In this document: positions 57,978-64,000 of the stretch, piece by piece
How the letters are laid out: every line of letters begins with the position of its first letter
How positions within the stretch are numbered: the stretch's first letter is position 1
Source of the DNA: Sulfurimonas sediminis
Lineage (GTDB): Bacteria > Campylobacterota > Campylobacteria > Campylobacterales > Sulfurimonadaceae
Direction of reading: 5' to 3'
Length of the DNA: 64,000 nt
NCBI RefSeq assembly: GCF_014905115.1
Contig: NZ_CP041235.1
Location: 2,256,258-2,320,257 of the forward strand
Program-made: the position numbers and the translations under genes
The notes under the pieces: generated by a model
Told to the model about the DNA's origin: nothing
Seen by the model: the letters and a program-made list of their open reading frames with translations, nothing else
Databases searched by the model: none

Positions 57978-59306
57978 ATGGTAGATAGATATTCACGGGA
58001 AGAGATGGCATCAAAATGGACATACCAGGCAAAATACCAGGCATGGCTTGATGTTGAAATCGCTGTAGTAAAAGCTTGGGCAAAATTGGGAAAAATCCCT
58101 CAGGAAGATGCAGATAAAATTGTTAAGAATGCAAAGTTTGACATCAAACGCATAGATGAAATAGAAGCGGTAACACGCCATGATCTTATAGCATTTACAA
58201 CTTCGGTATCAGAATCTCTCGGTGAAGAGAGCCGATGGTTTCATTATGGTATGACATCTTCAGATACTATTGATACAGCAGTTGCTCTTCAAATGAAAGA
58301 GTCACTCGCTTTAATCATAAAAGATGTGAAAATGATTATGGAGTCTATCAAAAAACGTGCCATGGAACACAAAATGACTTTAATGGTCGGACGTTCTCAC
58401 GGTATACACGGAGAACCTATAACATTTGGTCTCGTGTTAGCTGTCTGGTATGATGAAATGGCTCGTCATCTCGAAAATCTTGAACAGACTATGGATGTTA
58501 TAGCAGTCGGACAGGTAAGCGGTGCTATGGGTAACTTTGCACATGCTCCTTTGGAACTTGAAGAGTATACCTGTGAAGAACTCGGTCTTAAACCTGCTCC
58601 GGTTTCAAACCAGGTTGTACAACGTGACCGTTATGCAAGATTGGCAACTGCCTTGGCATTACTGGCAAGCTCTATAGAAAAATTTGCCGTTCAGGTTCGT
58701 CACTGGCAAAGAACAGAAGTCTATGAGTGTGAAGAGTATTTTGCAAAAGGGCAAAAAGGTTCTTCTGCAATGCCGCACAAACGTAACCCGATTCTGACAG
58801 AAAATATAACAGGACTTGCACGTATGATTAGAGCATATGCAAACCCTGCTATGGAAAATGTAGCTCTTTGGCATGAACGCGACATCTCCCACTCATCAAC
58901 AGAACGTTTTTGGCTGCCTGATGCATTTATTACTAGTGACTTTATGCTTCACCGCATGAATAATGTTATCGCAAACCTGACTGTATACCCTGAAAATATG
59001 ATGAAAAATCTCAACCTGACAGGCGGGCTTGTTTTTTCACAGCGTGTTTTACTTGAACTTCCTCTGCAGGGTGTGAGTCGTGAAGATGCCTACAGAATCG
59101 TACAAAGAAATGCCATGAAAGTCTGGGAAGAGATTCAACAGGGCAAACCTACTGTGAATGAAAATGGAGAGAGTCTCTATCTGAACCATTTGCTTGCTGA
59201 TGAGGAATTAAGAAATTCACTCAGTGAAGAAGTAATCAGAGAATGTTTTAATTATGATTACTATACAAAAAATGTAGATAAAATATTTGCAAGAGTTTTT
59301 AAATAA
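57978..59306 (+). CDS. purB: Adenylosuccinate lyase
   Basis: PurB acts twice in purine synthesis, releasing fumarate from SAICAR and from adenylosuccinate. The 442-residue protein starts MVDRYSREEMASKWTYQAKYQAWLDVE and has HYGMTSSDTIDTAVALQ and VGRSHGIHGEPITFG. The signature loop is KGSSAMPHKRNPI (about 262-274), then HERDISHSSTERFWLPDA. The length is normal. It is followed by a tiny membrane-protein gene and nrdA in the same direction. Confidence 0.97.
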   Translation: MVDRYSREEMASKWTYQAKYQAWLDVEIAVVKAWAKLGKIPQEDADKIVKNAKFDIKRIDEIEAVTRHDLIAFTTSVSESLGEESRWFHYGMTSSDTIDTAVALQMKESLALIIKDVKMIMESIKKRAMEHKMTLMVGRSHGIHGEPITFGLVLAVWYDEMARHLENLEQTMDVIAVGQVSGAMGNFAHAPLELEEYTCEELGLKPAPVSNQVVQRDRYARLATALALLASSIEKFAVQVRHWQRTEVYECEEYFAKGQKGSSAMPHKRNPILTENITGLARMIRAYANPAMENVALWHERDISHSSTERFWLPDAFITSDFMLHRMNNVIANLTVYPENMMKNLNLTGGLVFSQRVLLELPLQGVSREDAYRIVQRNAMKVWEEIQQGKPTVNENGESLYLNHLLADEELRNSLSEEVIRECFNYDYYTKNVDKIFARVFK

Positions 59307-59368
59307 ATTTCATCTTTTAGTAATGTATTTGATGGTAAGATACTTTTATTAAAATATAAAGGTTTCTT

Positions 59369-59458
59369 ATGAAAATCAACATACAAAATATTAATATAAA
59401 TATAACTGCAGGAGCTATAATTATTGCACTTATATATTTGGTTGGAGAAAAACTATAA
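59369..59458 (+). CDS. 29-residue single-helix protein coupled to nrdA
   Basis: The frame encodes MKINIQNININITAGAIIIA followed by LIYLVGEKL, an amphipathic or membrane-spanning segment with a polar start. AAAGG stands a few bases before the ATG, and the stop overlaps the nrdA start by one base (TAATG). This could be a leader peptide controlling nrdA translation or a small membrane protein. The tight coupling supports translation, but no homologue is recognised. Confidence 0.5.
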   Translation: MKINIQNININITAGAIIIALIYLVGEKL

Positions 59459-61824
59459 TGATAACAGTTATAAAACGAAACGGACGAACAGAGCCTCTTG
59501 ATATATCCAAAATCCAAAAATACACATCTGCCGCAGTGAAAGGTTTGGCCAATGTCAGTCAGAGTGAACTCGAAGTGGATGCACAAATTCACTTTCGTGA
59601 TGGCATAACATCAAAAGAGATACAAGAAACACTTATAAAAACGGCAGTAGATAAAATAGATATTGATGCACCCAACTGGACATTTGTAGCTTCACGTCTG
59701 TTCCTGTTTAACCTTTACCATCAGGTCAACGGATTTACAGGATACGGCAAACTTGAAAAGTATTTTGAAAAAGGGGAAAAAGAGGGTCGCATACTTTTGG
59801 GTTTGAAAGAGATGTATGATCTTGATGAACTTGAAAAGCATATCAAACCTGAAAGAGATCTGCAGTTTAACTATCTTGGCATAAAAACACTTTATGACAG
59901 ATATTTGATAAAAGACAGAGATGCCAATCCCATAGAACTGCCCCAGCATATGTTTATGGCAATTGCGATGTTTTTGGCACAGCGTGAGCAAAACCGCCAA
60001 GAATGGGCCATCAAATTTTATAACATGATAAGCAAATTCGAAGTTATGTTAGCCACTCCCACACTCTCCAATGCAAGAACTCCAAGACACCAGTTAAGTT
60101 CATGTTACATAGGCTCGACTCCTGATAATATCGAAGGTATATTTGACACCTATAAAGAGATGGCAATGCTTTCGAAATTTGGTGGAGGAATCGGCTGGGA
60201 CTGGACCCAGGTTCGTTCAATGGGTTCTTTTATAGACGGCCATAAAAATGCCGCAGGTGGTACTATTCCCTTTTTAAAAATAACAAATGACATTGCCATC
60301 GCCGTAGACCAGCTCGGTACCAGAAAAGGTGCTATCGCCGTTTACCTTGAGCCATGGCATATAGATATCAACGACTTCCTGGATCTAAAGAAAAACTCTG
60401 GTGAAGAGCGTCGTCGCGCTCACGACCTGTTTCCGTCTCTGTGGCTAAACGATATGTTTATGAAACGTGTAGAAGAAGATGCAATCTGGACACTTTTTGA
60501 TCCCTATGACACCAGAGAACTCACAAATGTCTATGGTGAAGAGTTTAACAAACTTTATCTCAAATTCGAACAGGATGAGAGCATCATCAAAGAAAAAATC
60601 AAAGCAAAAGATTTATGGAAAAAGATTTTGACTTCTTATTTTGAGACAGGTTCTCCGTTTCTTTGTTTTAAAGATAATGCCAACCGTGCAAACCCGAATG
60701 ATCATTACGGAATTATCAGAAGTTCCAATCTTTGTACAGAAATTTTTCAAAACACACAACCTAACCATTATAAAATAAAGTTTATTTTTGAAAACGGTGA
60801 CAGTGTTAGTTATGAAGAAGAGGAGTTGGTAACTGTAGACAGCGGTATAACAAAACCCGCCAAAAAAGTTACTGCTTTGGATTCACTGGGCGGACTTCCT
60901 ATTTTTGCTGTGGAAAAAGAAAAAATTGACGGCGCTACGGCTGTTTGTAACCTTGCCTCTATAAATCTTTCACGCATAAATACGAAAGAAGACATAGACA
61001 GAATTGTTCCAACAGCTATTAGATGTTTGGACAATGTTATAGATTTGAATTTTTATCCCGTTGAAAAAGTAAAACGCACAAACATGCGAAGCCGCTCTAT
61101 CGGTTTGGGTGTTATGGGCGAAGCACAGATGCTTGCAGAAGCCGGTATCATGTGGGGAAGTCAGGAACATTTTGACAAAATAGACGAAATTATGGAAGCT
61201 GTTTGTTATAACGCGGTTTCCGCATCTTCCGACTTGGCTGTTGAAAAAGGAAGCTATCCTGAATTTGAAGGCAGTAAATGGAGCAGAGGAATAATGCCTC
61301 AAGACCATGCAAACGCCGAAGTTGTAAATCTGGTTGACCGTGGCGGACTCTTTGCTTCAAAATACGAATGGGATGAGCTTCGGGCCAAAGTAAAAAAACA
61401 GGGAATGCGAAACGGTTATCTGATGGCTGTAGCCCCTACTTCATCCATATCTATCTTAACAGGTACGACACAGGCAATTGAGCCTGTCTTTAAACGAAAA
61501 TGGTCAGAAGAGAATCTCAGCGGATTAATTCCGGTTGTTGTTCCAAATCTCTCACCTGAAACATGGAGTTATTATACTCCGGCATATGATTTAAACCAGA
61601 CTGTCCTCATAAAAGCAGCGGCTATACGCCAAAAATGGATAGACCAGGGGCAGTCTCTCAACATTTTTATAACACTCGATAAAGCAAGCGGGCGTTATCT
61701 TAATGAAATTTATATGCTGGCATGGAAACTGGGACTCAAGTCTACCTATTATCTGCGTTCACAGTCACCGGAAATGGCAAGTGATGTGGAAGACAGAAGC
61801 ATGGAGTGTGTCGGTTGCCAATAG
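59458..61824 (+). CDS. nrdA: Class Ia ribonucleotide reductase, alpha subunit
   Basis: NrdA reduces ribonucleoside diphosphates to deoxy forms with a radical supplied by NrdB. The 788-residue protein has an N-terminal ATP-cone (VIKRNGRTEPLDISKIQKYTSAAV). Substrate-site cysteines and loops appear in RHQLSSCYIGSTPDN, the active-site NLCTEIFQNT and VCNLASINLSRI, then GVMGEAQMLAEAGI and MAVAPTSSISILTGTTQAIEP. The terminal redox pair is in MECVGCQ. nrdB is not adjacent and must lie elsewhere. Translation is coupled to the preceding 29-residue frame. Confidence 0.96.
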   Translation: MITVIKRNGRTEPLDISKIQKYTSAAVKGLANVSQSELEVDAQIHFRDGITSKEIQETLIKTAVDKIDIDAPNWTFVASRLFLFNLYHQVNGFTGYGKLEKYFEKGEKEGRILLGLKEMYDLDELEKHIKPERDLQFNYLGIKTLYDRYLIKDRDANPIELPQHMFMAIAMFLAQREQNRQEWAIKFYNMISKFEVMLATPTLSNARTPRHQLSSCYIGSTPDNIEGIFDTYKEMAMLSKFGGGIGWDWTQVRSMGSFIDGHKNAAGGTIPFLKITNDIAIAVDQLGTRKGAIAVYLEPWHIDINDFLDLKKNSGEERRRAHDLFPSLWLNDMFMKRVEEDAIWTLFDPYDTRELTNVYGEEFNKLYLKFEQDESIIKEKIKAKDLWKKILTSYFETGSPFLCFKDNANRANPNDHYGIIRSSNLCTEIFQNTQPNHYKIKFIFENGDSVSYEEEELVTVDSGITKPAKKVTALDSLGGLPIFAVEKEKIDGATAVCNLASINLSRINTKEDIDRIVPTAIRCLDNVIDLNFYPVEKVKRTNMRSRSIGLGVMGEAQMLAEAGIMWGSQEHFDKIDEIMEAVCYNAVSASSDLAVEKGSYPEFEGSKWSRGIMPQDHANAEVVNLVDRGGLFASKYEWDELRAKVKKQGMRNGYLMAVAPTSSISILTGTTQAIEPVFKRKWSEENLSGLIPVVVPNLSPETWSYYTPAYDLNQTVLIKAAAIRQKWIDQGQSLNIFITLDKASGRYLNEIYMLAWKLGLKSTYYLRSQSPEMASDVEDRSMECVGCQ

Positions 61825-62156
61825 ACCTTGAGCGGTTTGACAGCTTTAAAAATACCGACTTGCGTTCCCTTGAAGTCATTTCACCCACCCATCTGAGATT
61901 GGTTCTTGCAGTTCAGGATGCCGCACGTGATTATGACTGGATAACCGTAGCACTTGATTTTACAGAGGTAACAGATGCAAGACTGCTTGAGCAAAGCAAG
62001 TTACAGTTTATAAATATGAGTGACGGAGCAAGTCTCTTACATGTAGACAAAGAATTTGCATTTGGCATAGGAGCGTGCTATAATATTCAAGCAATTAAAA
62101 ACTCGACGCTCTATATCATTTCTAAAGATTTGAAATATAAAGAGGGACAATTTTAA
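61815..62156 (+). CDS. Conserved-looking hypothetical protein after nrdA
   Basis: The protein of about 113 residues begins LPIDLERFDSFKNTDLRSLEVISPTHLRLVLAVQDAARDYDWITVALDF and ends ALKNST-like LYIISKDLKYKEGQF. It looks like a compact alpha/beta cytoplasmic domain; no family is recognised. A TTG at 61815 with GGAG 8 bases upstream is chosen as the start, and a GTG at 61806 is the alternative. It overlaps the nrdA stop region and precedes fliW by 9 bp, so it may belong to the fliW transcript. Confidence 0.6.
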   Translation: MPIDLERFDSFKNTDLRSLEVISPTHLRLVLAVQDAARDYDWITVALDFTEVTDARLLEQSKLQFINMSDGASLLHVDKEFAFGIGACYNIQAIKNSTLYIISKDLKYKEGQF

Positions 62157-62165
62157 AGGACAGCA

Positions 62166-62561
62166 ATGACATATGAGGTAAAAGGTGAAATACTTGGATT
62201 TGTAAATACCAGGCAGGTAGATATAAATGAAATAGATGAACTTTTTTCTATTATGAAAGACAGCCAAAATCCGGCTATATCTTTTACTCTGGTCAACCCT
62301 TATATGTTACGCAAATACCCTTTTGAAATTCCTGCAAAGACAAAAGAGTTACTCAAAATTACTGACAATTCAGAGATAAGTGTATACACCATTTTGCTTA
62401 TTCAAAAGCCTTTGGAACAATCAACAGTCAACTTCCTGGCTCCCGTTATTATCAATCATGACAACAATACATTGACACAAATCGTTTTAGAGCCAAAACA
62501 GAATCCAAATTATGGAATGGCAGAACGTATAGAATCATTCAAAAAAGAAGCATCTTCATAA
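62166..62561 (+). CDS. fliW: Flagellar assembly factor FliW
   Basis: FliW binds flagellin and blocks CsrA, linking flagellin supply to translation of its mRNA. The 131-residue protein has the family pattern YEVKGEILGFVNTRQVDINEIDELFSIM, then ISFTLVNPYMLRKYPFEIPAKTKELLKI, ISVYTILLIQKPLEQSTVNFLAPVIIN and TQIVLEPKQNPNYGMAERI. Length is close to the Campylobacter protein. csrA is not in the window. Confidence 0.88.
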   Translation: MTYEVKGEILGFVNTRQVDINEIDELFSIMKDSQNPAISFTLVNPYMLRKYPFEIPAKTKELLKITDNSEISVYTILLIQKPLEQSTVNFLAPVIINHDNNTLTQIVLEPKQNPNYGMAERIESFKKEASS

Positions 62562-62638
62562 AATAATTCCAAATGGAACTAAAGTAGCATTACAATTGCC
62601 AAATAGAGTGTAAAATACATCTCAAAAAGGAGAATTCT

Positions 62639-63064
62639 ATGAAAATTGTATGTCCACACTGTTTTGCACTAAACAATGTTCCAAAAAAAGAGAGTTATAA
62701 AAAAGCCAATTGCGGAAAGTGTAAACAATCACTTTTAGACACAAAACCTATAGAACTTACAAATGCAAATTTTGATGAAGTAATCGTCAACAGTGAAATC
62801 TCTGTAATAGTTGACTTTTGGGCACCATGGTGCGGTCCATGTAAAATGATGGCTCCGAATTTTGAACGCGCTGCCACTCAATTTCCACTCAAAGCACTTT
62901 TTGCAAAAGTAAATACTGAAAATGAGCAGAATCTGGGTGCACGTTTTGGAATTCGTTCAATTCCGACTATCATCGTCTTTAAAAATGGCCGTGAAGTAGA
63001 AAGAGTCAGTGGTGCTCTTGATATAAATTCACTTGTCTCTCTTGCTTCAAAACACAGTAATTAA
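62639..63064 (+). CDS. Thioredoxin with N-terminal zinc ribbon (thioredoxin 2 type)
   Basis: The 141-residue protein has a small N-terminal zinc ribbon with two CxxC pairs (CPHC at residue 4, CGKC near 26). A thioredoxin fold follows with active site WAPWCGPCKMMAPNF (about 60-74) and the cis-proline loop IRSIPTIIVFKNG. This matches TrxC-type thioredoxins, which reduce disulfides and are often used under oxidative stress. AAGGAG precedes the start. It is a single gene, convergent with ppnP. Confidence 0.93.
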   Translation: MKIVCPHCFALNNVPKKESYKKANCGKCKQSLLDTKPIELTNANFDEVIVNSEISVIVDFWAPWCGPCKMMAPNFERAATQFPLKALFAKVNTENEQNLGARFGIRSIPTIIVFKNGREVERVSGALDINSLVSLASKHSN

Positions 63065-63067
63065 AAT

Positions 63068-63379
63068 TTATTTTATATAAGAACAGCAGTAATCGGTCAC
63101 ACTCTTTATTTTTATTTCAAATGAAGAGTTGGCCGGTACTGTAAAAATTTCAGGGGTCACAAGTGTACGCCACTCTTCACCCGGCAGTTTCACTTCCACA
63201 TCACCGCTCATTATTTCCATAATCTCTTTATCGGCTGTATTAAAAGTATATTCACCCGGCAGCATGATGCCCAAAGACTTTATGCTTCCGTCAAGAAATT
63301 CAACCGTTCTGCTCGTTACTTTTCCGTCATAATAAATATTTGCCTCTTTTGTTATTGTTACATTTTCAAATTTTGACAT
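63068..63379 (-). CDS. ppnP: Pyrimidine/purine nucleoside phosphorylase PpnP
   Basis: This small cupin enzyme of the UPF0345/DUF1255 family cleaves several nucleosides with phosphate. The 103-residue protein has [41 protein letters not shown], then [16 protein letters not shown] and [13 protein letters not shown], matching E. coli PpnP over its whole length. Its upstream region holds copy 2 of the CTCAGACC hairpin. Confidence 0.92.
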   Translation of the reverse strand: MSKFENVTITKEANIYYDGKVTSRTVEFLDGSIKSLGIMLPGEYTFNTADKEIMEIMSGDVEVKLPGEEWRTLVTPEIFTVPANSSFEIKIKSVTDYCCSYIK

Positions 63380-63405
63380 CTGTTTTTTCCTTTTAGTGTT
63401 AGTTA

Positions 63406-63476
63406 AATTTTATATGTTTTCATGTAAGGCTCAGACCGCAGGAAGAATTTGTCCTGAAATAAAAACATATAAAATT
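63406..63476 (+). ncRNA. Candidate structured RNA/hairpin element, copy 2
   Basis: A 71-base hairpin between ppnP and ruvC has a perfect 15-bp stem (AATTTTATATGTTTT at 63406-63420 with 63462-63476). The loop carries CTCAGACC, then GGAAGAATTTG, matching the loop of the hairpin at 22193-22269. The stems of the two copies share no sequence. The element fills the gap and ends directly at the ruvC stop. Strand is given by the motif, and transcription is not shown. Confidence 0.5.
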
Positions 63477-63953
63477 CTATTTCTTTAATTTCACTCTCTG
63501 AGAGTGTGTTATGGCTACAGCCATGGCATCTGATATATCAAGAGGTTTGATCTCTTTTTTTATGTTTAACAGGCGCTGAACCATAAATGCTACCTGTTCT
63601 TTTTGTGCTTTTGCCTTGCCCGTCAGTGCTCTTTTCACCTGTAAAGCCGTATATTCATGAAACTGTCCGAATTCCTGCAGAAGTTTCAGCATTATTGCCC
63701 CGCGAAACTGTGCCAGTTTGATTGTGGTTGCCGGATTATGAGCATAAAAAATATCTTCCATGGCTACTTCGTCAATAACATGATTTTCAAATATACTGCT
63801 CAATCCTTCAACCATTTGTGGTATTTGAAACTGTAAATCTTCTGCCTTCATTTTTATAAGTCCCGCTTCAATAAGCGATATTTTTGAATTTTGTAACGAA
63901 ATAAGTGCATACCCCATATTTCTGGTTCCGGGATCTATACCAAGTATAGTCAT
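63477..63953 (-). CDS. ruvC: Holliday junction resolvase RuvC
   Basis: RuvC cuts Holliday junctions during recombination together with RuvAB. The 158-residue protein has the first catalytic Asp in [16 protein letters not shown] (residue 7), a catalytic Glu in [25 protein letters not shown] and the final acidic pair in [13 protein letters not shown]. It is complete, with its start codon 47 bases before the window end. Confidence 0.96.
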   Translation of the reverse strand: MTILGIDPGTRNMGYALISLQNSKISLIEAGLIKMKAEDLQFQIPQMVEGLSSIFENHVIDEVAMEDIFYAHNPATTIKLAQFRGAIMLKLLQEFGQFHEYTALQVKRALTGKAKAQKEQVAFMVQRLLNIKKEIKPLDISDAMAVAITHSQRVKLKK

Positions 63954-64000
63954 TTAAGGCCTTTAAAACATTTTTCACTATTATATAGAAAACAATATAA

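Overview
The window looks like a piece of the main chromosome of a free-living Campylobacterota (epsilonproteobacterial) species, most likely Sulfurimonas or a close relative. This is a judgement from gene content and protein style, not from a database search. Supporting signs are the low G+C content, the def-(GGDEF)-clpP-tig block, the ksgA-rnj overlap with an Asn/Lys-rich RNase J extension, the cbb3-oxidase accessory gene ccoG, FliW/FliI, and an rrn operon with a single tRNA-Ile spacer. Nearly all genes are housekeeping genes. There is no prophage, CRISPR array or large accessory island.

Layout. 1-4.5 kb: aroC (cut by the window edge), rnc, rnhA, a LapB-like TPR protein, a hypothetical gene and a YeiH-type transporter. 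4.6-9.2 kb: ccoG behind a serine-recombinase-like regulator that has lost its catalytic serine, then an outer-membrane barrel and a lipoprotein. 9.2-10.5 kb: an ISAs1-family insertion sequence with a target duplication and a frameshifted transposase, ending 87 bp before metH (10.6-14.1 kb). 14.2-22.1 kb (minus strand): a Bax-type glucosaminidase, a small membrane protein, comM, def, a degenerate GGDEF protein, clpP, tig, lspA and glmM. 22.4-28.5 kb: rpsT-prfA, dapF-coaE-speE-like, a DUF2892 protein with purM, and a FadL-type porin. 28.9-34.8 kb: a complete rrn operon on the minus strand (16S, tRNA-Ile, 23S, 5S) with a near-consensus promoter and processing stems. 35-39 kb: a Bax-inhibitor-1 protein, ThiD2, a BioC-like methyltransferase and znuABC. 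39.5-53.3 kb: secG, frr, pyrE, a KefB-type antiporter, pyrG, recJ, a beta-propeller/alpha-solenoid protein, fliI, folE, rnj, ksgA and a CZB-like protein. 54-64 kb: hisF, a PNP-fold protein, rlmN, an RluA-family pseudouridine synthase, purB, nrdA, fliW, a thioredoxin, ppnP and ruvC, plus two unlisted small membrane proteins of 33 and 29 residues.

The most notable material is non-coding. (1) Two copies of a TA-flanked palindromic element (39275-39454 and 53348-53613) share a core, but their arms differ between copies while staying paired within each copy. (2) Two hairpins (22193-22269 and 63406-63476) have unrelated stems but a shared loop motif. (3) Two perfect 16-bp parS sites (53681 and 57191) bracket an A+T-rich gap holding four TTATTCACA-type DnaA boxes, which makes this a candidate origin-proximal region. 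(4) A nested palindrome ends just before hisF. (5) The octamer TACATGTA occurs at least 17 times, several-fold more than base composition predicts.

Limits: everything was read by eye. Counts are minimum counts, family names rest on recognised motifs, and start codons were chosen from visible Shine-Dalgarno sequences and family lengths.
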